Origin: a virus
Strand: one strand, 5' to 3'
IMG/VR virus record: IMGVR_UViG_3300034272_001011
Location: 1-25,938 of that record
Length of the DNA: 25,938 nt
The position numbers were made by a program, and so were the translations under genes. Below the pieces are notes generated by a model. That model searched no databases. It worked only from the letters and a program-made list of their open reading frames with translations, and had not been told where the DNA came from. The first letter of the stretch is position 1. Each line of letters opens with the position of its first letter. This document shows positions 20,044 to 25,938 of this stretch, in pieces.

Positions 20044-20220
20044 TGTTAAAAAGAGTGATGCGTTTTATTAACACACATTCTGTTTCAGATTTACTGGCTT
20101 AACTGGAAAGCCGTTGCAAAAAGTGCAACAGTTCGCCTGTTAAGTCGATAAAACGGCATATTTCGTACATATGTCGCCAAATATGTCGATCATACCCTAC
20201 AATTTAGACATATGGATTTG

Positions 20221-20292
20221 ATTATACCCGAAACGCCACATTTTCTGACATATGGCACATTTATGAGCAATTTGTTCCATATCGGGTATAAT
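20221..20292. repeat. 11-bp perfect inverted repeat with TATAAT at each outer edge
   Basis: ATTATACCCGA at 20221-20231 and TCGGGTATAAT at 20282-20292, 50 bases apart. Read outward on each strand, both copies give GGGTATAAT, so they might be paired divergent promoters or a binding site. No clear -35 is present. The palindrome GACATATGG lies between them. Confidence 0.55.
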
Positions 20293-20524
20293 GCGGTGAA
20301 CAATCGGGTTTTTATTCGATGCGCTCTAGACCATTTGAATTATAGCAATCTTACAAATATTATAAAAAACTTATAAACCACCAAAGGTCGCTATAAGTTC
20401 CCTTCATGAATAATATTGATTGTGTGCTACTTCTTGGCAATAAACGACTTATACTTATCTAGAATAGTTACTCTAGCCGTTCTCTAGCCGTTCTTACAAC
20501 CAATTTCGTGACGCTACGAAAAAG

Positions 20525-20620
20525 GTCGGGGGAGGATCAGGTCGCTAGATTTTATCAACAGCCAGATCGGCTACGCATGACGCTATAGTTGATAGAATCC
20601 CCCTCATTGCCTCCCCCGAC
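20525..20620. ncRNA. Nested-stem structured element (RNA candidate or terminator)
   Basis: Outer stem GTCGGGGGAGG (20525-20535) with CCTCCCCCGAC (20610-20620), 11 perfect bp. Inner stem ATTTTATCAAC (20549-20559) with GTTGATAGAAT (20588-20598), 11 bp including one G-U. A small hairpin AGCC/GGCT (20560-20572) sits at the tip. Fully nested over 96 bases, downstream of the minus-strand tRNAs. Strand and function unknown; no U-tract, so a simple terminator is unlikely. Confidence 0.5.
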
Positions 20621-20689
20621 TATAATGCCCCTTGGAGTCCTTGCGGCGTGTCCGTGAGGCAGGGGTTCACCGAAGATTCCCCCGAAAAT

Positions 20690-20766
20690 TGGCACAGCCC
20701 CTCCGAATCGAACGGAGCCAGCAAGATTTGGAGTCTCGCTCGCCTACCTTGGAACATTGGACTGCA
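20690..20766 (-). tRNA. Divergent tRNA-Trp-like (CCA anticodon)
   Basis: Canonical T arm (CTCCG, TTCGATT, CGGAG), an encoded CCA end, and an anticodon loop CTCCAAA with anticodon CCA on a GCGAGA/TCTTGC stem. Acceptor GCAGTCC pairs with GGGCTGT using wobbles, leaving one extra G next to the T stem. The D stem is poor (mostly G-U). Probably a phage tRNA-Trp with degenerate parts, or a tRNA remnant. Confidence 0.5.
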
Positions 20767-20808
20767 ATTGAGTTATCAAGGATTCCTTGACAACTGGCAA
20801 GGAAAAAG

Positions 20809-20880
20809 CTCCAGCAGTAGGATTCGAACCTACAACCATTCGATTAACAGTCGAATGCTCTACCATTGAGCTATGCTGGA
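20809..20880 (-). tRNA. tRNA-Asn (GTT)
   Basis: Seven-bp acceptor TCCAGCA/TGCTGGA, D arm GCTC/GAGC, anticodon stem TTCGA/TCGAA with loop CTGTTAA (anticodon GTT), T arm GTAGG/CCTAC with TTCGAAT. Discriminator G; no encoded CCA (followed by CTT). Separated by one base from the upstream tRNA, so they are processed from one transcript. Confidence 0.92.
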
Positions 20881-20881
20881 T

Positions 20882-20955
20882 TGGCTACCCCTCATGGATT
20901 TGAACCATGACTAGGGGAGTCAAAGTCCCCTGTGCTACCGTTACACCAAAGGGTA
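20882..20955 (-). tRNA. tRNA-Gln (TTG)
   Basis: Acceptor TACCCTT/AGGGGTA (one G-U), D stem GTGT/GCAC, anticodon stem GGGGA/TCCCC with loop CTTTGAC (anticodon TTG), T arm CATGG/CCATG with TTCAAAT, discriminator G and encoded CCA (20884-20882). Directly downstream of the AT-hook-like gene, which ends 6 bases before it. Confidence 0.92.
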
Positions 20956-20960
20956 TTAAA

Positions 20961-21182
20961 TTATTTGCGTGGTCTTCCTCGCCCCTTGGGAACATTTACT
21001 CGTTCCTTCCATGTTACCGCCCCATAAATTGTTTTTACAGCAATATTTTCATCCATATTTAAAACGTATGCTTTCATTCTAAATCTATTCTCTGGTTCAA
21101 GCTGACCAACAATGCTTCCGTATTCTTGACCAAGACTAGCCAACCGCTTTGCTTCAAAAAGTAAATCTTCTTGTGTTTTCAT
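20961..21182 (-). CDS. Small AT-hook-like protein, 73 aa
   Basis: Helical N-terminus (LLFEAKRLASLGQEYGSIVG), beta segment (NIAVKTIYGAVTWKERV) and a final PKGRGRPRK, with the RGRP core of AT-hook DNA-binding motifs. It is immediately upstream of three tRNAs on the same strand. Possible DNA-bending or regulatory role. Confidence 0.65.
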   Translation of the reverse strand: MKTQEDLLFEAKRLASLGQEYGSIVGQLEPENRFRMKAYVLNMDENIAVKTIYGAVTWKERVNVPKGRGRPRK

Positions 21183-21201
21183 TTACAAACTAAAAAAACT
21201 A

Positions 21202-21229
21202 TTGACAAAAATAAAAATTTCCATAGAAG
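21202..21229 (+). promoter_or_regulatory. Candidate plus-strand promoter for the DnaJ-like zinc-finger gene
   Basis: TTGACA at 21202-21207 and TAGAAG at 21224-21229, 16 bases apart, in an AT-rich gap between divergent genes. The transcript would start close to the SD AAGGTGG. Consensus match only. Confidence 0.35.
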
Positions 21230-21238
21230 GTGGGTTGT

Positions 21239-21439
21239 ATGAAAGACATACTAAACAAACTAAATCCACTTGAGAAATCTTGCGACGAGTGCGGAGGTAC
21301 TGGTCGTGATTTTTATGATGAGGGTCAAGGGGTTCCTTGTTGGAAGTGTCAAGGTAGTGGTCATATTGCTACTGATGACGGCAAGGCTATACTCCAACTG
21401 ATCGCACATCACCAGTCAAGTCTTCTTCAATTTGCTTAA
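21239..21439 (+). CDS. DnaJ-type zinc-finger mini-protein, 66 aa
   Basis: Start chosen at the ATG at 21239 with AAGGTGG upstream; a GTG nine bases before is also in frame. Two CxxCxGxG motifs, CDECGGTG and CWKCQGSG, form the cysteine-rich zinc unit seen in DnaJ, here without the J domain. It is the only plus gene in a minus block, and its 3' end overlaps the convergent zincin gene by 53 bases. Likely binds proteins or a metal; role unknown. Confidence 0.7.
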   Translation: MKDILNKLNPLEKSCDECGGTGRDFYDEGQGVPCWKCQGSGHIATDDGKAILQLIAHHQSSLLQFA

Positions 21440-21794
21440 CCGCCGCTAAAAGGTGGCGCATTAAGTAGCCGACGAAATACGCAAGTGCTTCGTCATCCCC
21501 CTTCTTTTCCCTTACGCCTTTGTCCACTAGGATGTGGTTGGCAATGTGGACGCATTCATGGGCAAGGTTGGATATTTTCTCCACGCTCATTTCCCATTCT
21601 TTTAGAAAGATTATCCTAGCATCTCCACAATAGGAAACAGCATCAGCATCTTCCAGTTCATTGAATGTTTCTGGTTCACGATTTGGGAACTTTTCCCTGT
21701 ACCATTTTTCAGCCTTTTCTTTATCTACGGGCCAAACAATCAGGCAATGATCATTCCAAAAGTCTATATCCAGATAGAACTCGTTAGGATTCAT
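21387..21794 (-). CDS. Zincin-like putative metallopeptidase, 135 aa
   Basis: Start at 21794, an 11-base overlap with the upstream gene; the frame runs on to 21830 with weaker support. ISNLAHECVHIANHIL contains HExxH (HECVH), and a later KKGDDEALAYFVGYLMRH provides a Glu that could be the third ligand. The N-terminal half is beta-rich (YLDIDFWNDHCLIVWPVD). Small phage zincins of this type are known, but substrate is unknown. Confidence 0.7.
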   Translation of the reverse strand: MNPNEFYLDIDFWNDHCLIVWPVDKEKAEKWYREKFPNREPETFNELEDADAVSYCGDARIIFLKEWEMSVEKISNLAHECVHIANHILVDKGVREKKGDDEALAYFVGYLMRHLLAAVKQIEEDLTGDVRSVGV

Positions 21795-22059
21795 TGATAA
21801 AGTAATAAGGGATGGACAACATTTTCCCATCTTTAAAAACTTTAAATTCTTTTACTTGGCATTCTCCAGCCAATACTTTTTGTCTTAATCGCAATCGTTG
21901 TTGAGAAGGGCCAAGTCCTGTAAATTGTTGTATTTGCTCACGGCTTCTCCAGCCTTCGGGAATGGCATCTTCTATCTGAAAGAACTTTTTCCATTTAAGG
22001 GCTTCATTGGCTGAAGATAGAAGGTCAGCTTCGGATGGGTTTAGTTTCTGACGGCTCAT
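21784..22059 (-). CDS. Hypothetical HTH-like protein, 91 aa
   Basis: GWRSREQIQQFTGLGPSQQR followed by LRLRQKVLAGECQ looks like a helix-turn-helix, then a beta hairpin (VKEFKVFKDGKMLSIPYYF). Start overlaps the phosphoesterase gene by 35 bases. Could bind DNA; family not recognised. Confidence 0.62.
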   Translation of the reverse strand: MSRQKLNPSEADLLSSANEALKWKKFFQIEDAIPEGWRSREQIQQFTGLGPSQQRLRLRQKVLAGECQVKEFKVFKDGKMLSIPYYFINES

Positions 22060-22831
22060 AGGTTATTAGTTTGGTTGCTGGAAGTTCACCATTCTGACAT
22101 CCACGCCAATCTAGGATGCCAATACCGGGGCGACAAATAGAATCTCCTACTACTTTGTGACCATATTTTGTGAGCAATTGCCAAGCAGGAGTTGCCATGA
22201 AAATACCTGATCCATCATTGAAAATACCGCCCGTGTGCCTATGGCCTCGTAAATATACTTTTGGAACCCTATGACCAACACGGGAGTAATTCTGTCGAGC
22301 ATTGCCCATCGTTATAGACATTGCCCCTGCTTCAAGGTATGCCCTAGAACTGGTCGGCATATGGTGGGCAATATCAATCAAGGTTCCGTTAATTTCAACG
22401 AGTCCTTTGTCTCCTAGCCAGATTGCCCCAATCTCTTTGGCAATCATCTTTTCCCAATCTCCAACGTGGCATTCTGTTCCTGCCGTCATGTAAACAACTG
22501 ATGCCATTTTAGCCAATGGCTTGAGGCATTCAACAGCCGCAAGTGCATGGTCAAAATTTAATGCCGCCACAACTTCCGTTGTTCCATGATGCCTTCCCTC
22601 AATGCAGTCGCCATTAATAAAAAGTGCAAATGGATCGTTTTTAAAGTGACCTTTGATCTTTTTGTTTTTGTCCTGCCAGCATTGCCATAGCCATTGCTGG
22701 TGAAGATTGTTTCCAAGGCTAACTTTATTGCCTGTGCTTGTGATATGATCATCAGGCCAAAGACCAACAGATGACCCACAATGGAGATCCGATACTACAA
22801 CCGCACCAACAGGGGGTTTTGATTTAATCAT
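22025..22831 (-). CDS. Calcineurin-like metallophosphoesterase
   Basis: 268 residues. Metal-site motifs in order: VVSDLHCGS (D15-x-H17), INGDCIEG (73-79, D75), GTECHVG (118-124, in place of GNHE/D), DIAHH (153-157) and RGHRHTGG (195-202, GHxH). This is the complete set for a binuclear phosphoesterase of the Mre11/SbcD or related type. It likely acts on nucleic acid or nucleotides. Overlaps neighbours on both sides; the SD is weak. Confidence 0.85.
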   Translation of the reverse strand: MIKSKPPVGAVVVSDLHCGSSVGLWPDDHITSTGNKVSLGNNLHQQWLWQCWQDKNKKIKGHFKNDPFALFINGDCIEGRHHGTTEVVAALNFDHALAAVECLKPLAKMASVVYMTAGTECHVGDWEKMIAKEIGAIWLGDKGLVEINGTLIDIAHHMPTSSRAYLEAGAMSITMGNARQNYSRVGHRVPKVYLRGHRHTGGIFNDGSGIFMATPAWQLLTKYGHKVVGDSICRPGIGILDWRGCQNGELPATKLITYEPSETKPIRS

Positions 22832-23141
22832 TGGATTGTTTTTTTATATCCTGCGGAGGCTTATCAGAAACTAGATTCTTTAGTAATCGGGATGCATCAC
22901 GCAAGGATATTTCCTCATCCTCCATCATTTGTGCAAGCATCTGCATTAACTTAATCCGTTCGGTGAGATGGTGAAGGTAACTGATGAGATCCAATTGCTC
23001 ATCCTTTAGATTTCTAGCATACCATCCTGCCCCTGCTGTCCAGAACTGCGTTTTGTGTTCTGCGCTTCCCTTAAAATACTTATCCAATCCAGCTACTGTT
23101 GCTTCTGACCAAATATCAAGAGCATCTTGTTCTGGAGTCAT
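22824..23141 (-). CDS. Hypothetical helical protein, 105 aa
   Basis: Start taken at the ATG at 23141, one base after the stop of the 35-aa gene; a longer form from 23219 overlaps that gene out of frame. The core is WSEATVAGLDKYFKGSAEHK, FWTAGAGWYARNLKDEQLDL and LISYLHHLTERIKLMQML. The EQLDLISYLHHLTERI helix has a MazG/NTP-pyrophosphohydrolase flavour but lacks the E-x-x-E-x12-E-x-x-D set I would need. Unknown role. Confidence 0.62.
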   Translation of the reverse strand: MTPEQDALDIWSEATVAGLDKYFKGSAEHKTQFWTAGAGWYARNLKDEQLDLISYLHHLTERIKLMQMLAQMMEDEEISLRDASRLLKNLVSDKPPQDIKKQSND

Positions 23142-23142
23142 G

Positions 23143-23250
23143 TCACTTTTTTTTAGGTTTTTTACCTTTGGGTTTTTGAATTGACCCATAACCAACTCTA
23201 GCAGATCGGAGAATTGCATTTGGTTTTGCGGATGTGGTGGTTGCTTTCAT
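23143..23250 (-). CDS. 35-aa basic micro-protein
   Basis: ATGA overlap with the upstream Cys-rich gene, and a stop followed after one base by the next ATG. Reads MKATTTSAKPNAILRSARVG, then YGSIQKPKGKKPKKK: strongly basic C-terminus, likely nucleic-acid binding if made. Overlaps the long form of the 105-aa gene in another frame. Confidence 0.5.
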   Translation of the reverse strand: MKATTTSAKPNAILRSARVGYGSIQKPKGKKPKKK

Positions 23251-23399
23251 ATGCTGTCTACAAATCGTTTCCAAATTTGTTTGGGACGAATACAGCTTGC
23301 CACGTTGCATACATGGCAAGAATTTTCATGGCAAGTGTTTAATTCAGAAAAGCAATATGGGCAGTAGTTGTTTACATAGTAAACCCAACCCAAAAACAT
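23247..23399 (-). CDS. 50-aa cysteine-rich protein
   Basis: Cysteines at 13, 16, 23, 28, 31 and 36 with histidines at 24 and 29: YCPYC, TCHENSCHVC, then SC. This suggests one or two zinc sites. Ends in ATGA overlap with the next ORF. Start at 23399, after AT-rich leader with no SD. Family unknown. Confidence 0.6.
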   Translation of the reverse strand: MFLGWVYYVNNYCPYCFSELNTCHENSCHVCNVASCIRPKQIWKRFVDSI

Positions 23400-23413
23400 T
23401 TTTAGAATGTATT

Positions 23414-23611
23414 TCAATTTTTTAAAACACTAATCCCGATGTAACCAGCGGCATCAGAAGAAATATTGATATTTACATTCTGAACATTTGACCAAGTTGC
23501 TTCATTTGGAAGTTCAACAACAGATGAAAGGGCAGTAAACAAAGATTGAATGTCTGAACTATTAAGATCAGATTGAGTATATTCGGATTTGGCGGTTACA
23601 ATGATGGGCAT
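23414..23611 (-). CDS. Hypothetical protein, 65 aa
   Basis: MPIIVTAKSEYTQSDLNSSD, then LFTALSSVVELPNEATW and beta-like VNINISSDAAGYIGISVLKN. Small soluble alpha/beta protein. No clear SD. Unknown role; the region upstream to the terminase has no sure gene. Confidence 0.6.
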   Translation of the reverse strand: MPIIVTAKSEYTQSDLNSSDIQSLFTALSSVVELPNEATWSNVQNVNINISSDAAGYIGISVLKN

Positions 23612-23760
23612 ATTTTTATAGGTGTGAGTTGAGAGTATTGAGATAGTTTGTGTTTAAGGTCAATGCTTTTGTAGGGATAAAGAAACAGAAAAGAGTAAAG
23701 CAAACTCCCCCCTTATCCCCCCACCCTCAAGTGAGAAAGCCTGTCAGAAAAGAAAAGAAA

Positions 23761-23874
23761 CTACTGCTCACCGATAATCTGCAAGCAGGGTGTTTCTCCT
23801 CGTTTCTTACGGGTATGGAGTTTTGGTTCTCCAAAGCCGAGTTCTTGGATCATGTGGTACGCATTCACACCCAT
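23761..23874 (-). CDS. 37-aa ORF, doubtful
   Basis: MGVNAYHMIQELGFGEPKLH, then TRKKRGETPCLQIIGEQ. Lies between the terminase and the 23611 gene with a GTGAGG just before the ATG (too close for a normal SD). A competing plus-strand frame (23650-23889) exists. Kept because composition looks protein-like and it sits on the strand of its neighbours. Confidence 0.35.
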   Translation of the reverse strand: MGVNAYHMIQELGFGEPKLHTRKKRGETPCLQIIGEQ

Positions 23875-23894
23875 CCTCACTTGCTATAACGGGC

Positions 23895-23931
23895 AAGCCC
23901 CGCCGAGTGGTGAAGCACTACAGCGGGGCTT
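23895..23931 (+). terminator. Terminator-like hairpin AAGCCCCGC/GCGGGGCTT
   Basis: Nine perfect bp plus inner AGTG/CACT; followed on the plus strand by TTCGTTTGTTT, so it resembles a plus-direction intrinsic terminator. On the minus strand no U-tract follows, so there it may only stabilise or process the terminase mRNA. Confidence 0.55.
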
Positions 23932-24019
23932 TCGTTTGTTTGAGGAAAGTCTTTTTTGAATGCTTCACCATTCAGTTTTCCCAACTTATCAAAAATGATA
24001 ATTCCGTCAACAACTTTTT

Positions 24020-25936
24020 TTAAAAACCGTCTGGATCAGGAGTGGAGCCACCATATCCCCATTCTTCTTCCATTGCCACTTCTTCCGTATCTCCCTTTGA
24101 ATGGATCAAACGATTTTCAAAATCCCGAATCTCCAGAATGTCCAAGGATTCAGCTTCTTCTTCAAAGTTGAATTCAAGTCCTGCCCTTCGGAGCATTTGA
24201 ACAGCATAGGTAAAAGAATCAGCCAAATCGGGTGATTTCTTCAACCGCTGTTTCATGTCGAGCTTTTTCTCAACAGAAACCTTTCTGCCTTTGTGGGAGT
24301 AAAGCCTAGAGCAAAGTTCGTTCACTACTTGAGAATGCCTTTCAACGTCTATGCCAACCAAAGAACGAGTTGACATTGCGGTATGGACAGCAAACCAATA
24401 TTCCGTAACCAAACGATCATATGCCTCTTTGCAAGTGCGTTGGTCAAGGTTGCTGATCTTTCGTTCTGTTGGCATTCCCATAGATGAAATCGGGAACACA
24501 AACATTGCTTCTGGATTATACTTACTCCATTCAATGATGATTGCCCTCATCATTTTGCCGCCGTCACCAGATATATCCAATCCAAAGTCCCTTGGATGGA
24601 CTCCATATTCAAGACAATCTCTAACTACTTGTATTGCAATACTTTCTTCAAACACCTCTCCTACTGAACTATTGTATTCTCTAGTTCCAAGGTAATAGCC
24701 AAGGCTTCTGCCAGTATCGTTTGGCCCAAAACGGCAAAATGTAGCCGCACATCTGTCTCCTCCTGCGGTAAATGCAGGGTCAAAGCCGCAAACAACCTTT
24801 GTTTTGCCACTCCAAACTGGCTCCCAATTGATGTCGCATCCTTGGATGAACTGTTTTGAGAAGATTGTGAGTTCTACAGAGGAATCAGGCCACCATCCAT
24901 AGACATTTCGCCAGTATTCTAGGGCATTTTTGTTGCCATAGCATCGCTTTAGGGTAGCGGCTTCGCCTTGAATGGTCAAAAACCGATCAAATGGCGGGAT
25001 TTCTGCATCAGGAACTTGGAAATTAGGGCTATCTTCACCAGATAGATGAAGAGCAACGCCTGTTCTGGTTGTCCATTTGTGTGTATAGCGGTTTACGGAC
25101 TCCCATTCCAAAGGATGATCTGGCTGGCAAAGTTCAGTATGGGGGTTATTTGCTGTTGCCGCTGGGTTTGCCATGCCTCCAAAGATAAAGTCTGGATTTG
25201 CTCCAAGGTTTACACGGGTATCTAGGGCATAGAGATCCATTTCTGCCAACTCGTCCAAAAACAAGCGCATACGAGCATTTTTGCGCCCTCTTGTGTTCTC
25301 AACAGAGCGTTTTCCCTCACCTCCTTTGGGAAAAGCCAAGGCTTTGATGGCATTTGTGTAGTCTCTTTCTGAATCTTTTGTGTCAATAGACTCAAAAACA
25401 ATCATCCTTCGATACTCTACAAGGTTGCCAATAGAAGCATCTTTTCCGTATTTAGCCTGTAGGTTACGCATGGCAATTCGGTAAAGGGTACAAACCTTAC
25501 CCCACAATCGGTCTTCGGAAGCATCCAAAGAGGTAGATGCTACATATGTTGAAGTGAAATCAGGAGCGCAAAGCCAATCAATGATGATACAAGCCGCAAC
25601 AGAAAAGGTTTTTCCGCTAGATGCACACCCTGCAATGCCCCAATCGTTCTCGTTGCAGAACAAATCTATAATGTCCAAGGCGTAATTGTTTGGGATTCCT
25701 TGAGAATGGAGCAAAACATCATTGCCATAAATCAACTGGAAGCAATTAACCATGTGTTGTGCAGGGTTAAGCAATCCGCATTCATCCAACTTAATCCCCA
25801 TCTTGATTCGCTCACGCCTTCCAAACTCTCCACGAGTCAATCTATATGCAATTAACTCCCTGACAAATTGGTGCTGGTTTTTGAAGAAGGGGATTCCGTA
25901 ATCCGTATCTTGTGGAACATCCAAACAAAGGTTTTT
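24020..25936 (-). CDS. Terminase large subunit (5' end at or beyond the window edge)
   Basis: About 634 residues to a TTG at 25924; the frame stays open to the right edge, so the true start may be outside. Walker A is GCASSGKT (99-106, counted from the TTG) and Walker B is LFLDEL (221-226). The C-terminal nuclease domain has VVCGFDPAF (D382), FGLDISGDGG (D450) and DLADSFTYAVQ near the end, the three acidic motifs. It drives ATP-dependent DNA packaging and cuts concatemers. Ends in a low-complexity acidic tail. Very secure. Confidence 0.93.
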   Translation of the reverse strand, partial: KNLCLDVPQDTDYGIPFFKNQHQFVRELIAYRLTRGEFGRRERIKMGIKLDECGLLNPAQHMVNCFQLIYGNDVLLHSQGIPNNYALDIIDLFCNENDWGIAGCASSGKTFSVAACIIIDWLCAPDFTSTYVASTSLDASEDRLWGKVCTLYRIAMRNLQAKYGKDASIGNLVEYRRMIVFESIDTKDSERDYTNAIKALAFPKGGEGKRSVENTRGRKNARMRLFLDELAEMDLYALDTRVNLGANPDFIFGGMANPAATANNPHTELCQPDHPLEWESVNRYTHKWTTRTGVALHLSGEDSPNFQVPDAEIPPFDRFLTIQGEAATLKRCYGNKNALEYWRNVYGWWPDSSVELTIFSKQFIQGCDINWEPVWSGKTKVVCGFDPAFTAGGDRCAATFCRFGPNDTGRSLGYYLGTREYNSSVGEVFEESIAIQVVRDCLEYGVHPRDFGLDISGDGGKMMRAIIIEWSKYNPEAMFVFPISSMGMPTERKISNLDQRTCKEAYDRLVTEYWFAVHTAMSTRSLVGIDVERHSQVVNELCSRLYSHKGRKVSVEKKLDMKQRLKKSPDLADSFTYAVQMLRRAGLEFNFEEEAESLDILEIRDFENRLIHSKGDTEEVAMEEEWGYGGSTPDPDGF

Positions 25937-25938
25937 AT

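Larger units (their letters stand above)
20044..20689. other. Palindrome-rich intergenic region between convergent units
   Basis: About 645 bases with no gene. From left to right it shows: GGCTTAAC/GTTAAGTC (20096-20103 and 20139-20146) around GTTGCA/TGCAAC (20113-20129); repeated GACATATGG (20207-20215 and 20247-20255) and ATATGTCG (20169-20176 and 20181-20188); the 11-bp inverted repeat ATTATACCCGA/TCGGGTATAAT (20221-20231 and 20282-20292); AACTTATA/TATAAGTT (20368-20375 and 20392-20399); a tandem CTAGCCGTTCT repeat near 20470-20495; and the nested structure at 20525-20620. It lies where the plus and minus units meet, a usual place for terminators or a non-coding RNA. Confidence 0.65.
23612..24019. 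other. Mostly non-coding gap downstream of the terminase gene
   Basis: About 400 bases. Holds the doubtful 37-aa frame, a C-rich/A-rich stretch near 23700-23755, the hairpin 23895-23931 and a small palindrome TTATCA/TGATAA (23986-24001). No sure gene. Confidence 0.5.

Noticed and set aside
20096-20160. Possible tracrRNA-like or tmRNA-like sequence
   Set aside because: Only a loose resemblance of the loop; no CRISPR repeats, no cas gene and no tmRNA tag frame.
23650-23889. Plus-strand frame ending just before the hairpin at 23895
   Set aside because: GTG start, low-complexity basic and Pro-rich sequence, opposite to the surrounding genes. The hairpin position is suggestive but not enough.
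1-25938. Prophage integration module
   Set aside because: No integrase, excisionase or att-like direct repeat next to the tRNAs seen in this window.

Overview
The window is a piece of a tailed double-stranded DNA phage (Caudoviricetes-type) genome, cut at both ends inside genes. The evidence is a terminase large subunit, a candidate small terminase, a beta-helix tail-fibre-like protein, a RecT recombination cassette, an ArdC-type antirestriction protein, phage tRNAs and dozens of tiny, overlapping genes. No integrase, capsid, portal, lysis, DNA polymerase or helicase gene is present in this part. The host cannot be named. About half of the genes lack a Shine-Dalgarno (SD) sequence, while one block uses a strong GGAG-type SD.

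Layout. (1) 1-3292, plus strand: the end of a very large virion or polyvalent protein, two small genes and a two-domain glycosyltransferase, meeting head-on an FkbM-type methyltransferase (3276-3947, minus). (2) 3276-12.2 kb, minus: a compact early-type operon carrying replication and recombination genes (replication-initiator-like protein, DUF1064 nuclease, SSB-like protein, DUF2800/Cas4-like nuclease, RecT) among many zinc-ribbon, coiled-coil and membrane micro-proteins. Several of these are below 60 residues and linked by ATGA overlaps. (3) 12.2-16.7 kb, minus: small genes led by an ArdC-like protein, separated by a repeated double-hairpin element with complementary but varying stems. This region also encodes a ribosome-modulation-factor-like protein. 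(4) 16.74-17.36 kb: a non-coding control region with two matching palindromes and divergent promoter-like sequences. (5) 17.36-20.04 kb, plus: small-terminase-like protein, DUF5856-like protein, beta-helix fibre and a small conserved protein. (6) 20.04-20.69 kb: a non-coding region rich in palindromes and nested stems. (7) 20.69-25.9 kb, mostly minus: terminase large subunit, small genes, a metallophosphoesterase, a zincin-like protein, an AT-hook-like protein and three tRNAs (Gln, Asn and a divergent Trp-like).

How the parts may work together: the minus block at 3-17 kb looks like the early region (anti-restriction, host takeover, replication, recombination). The plus genes and the terminase belong to virion assembly and packaging. 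The glycosyltransferase and methyltransferase probably modify a sugar on the virion or host surface.

The most unusual feature is the family of intercistronic double hairpins at 12.35-16.74 kb. Nine lie between a stop codon and the next start, usually just before its SD, and two related ones overlap tiny ORFs. Stem sequences differ between copies but stay complementary, which points to a conserved RNA structure. A second oddity is an AACCAC-type CA-rich leader before or just after many start codons that have no SD.
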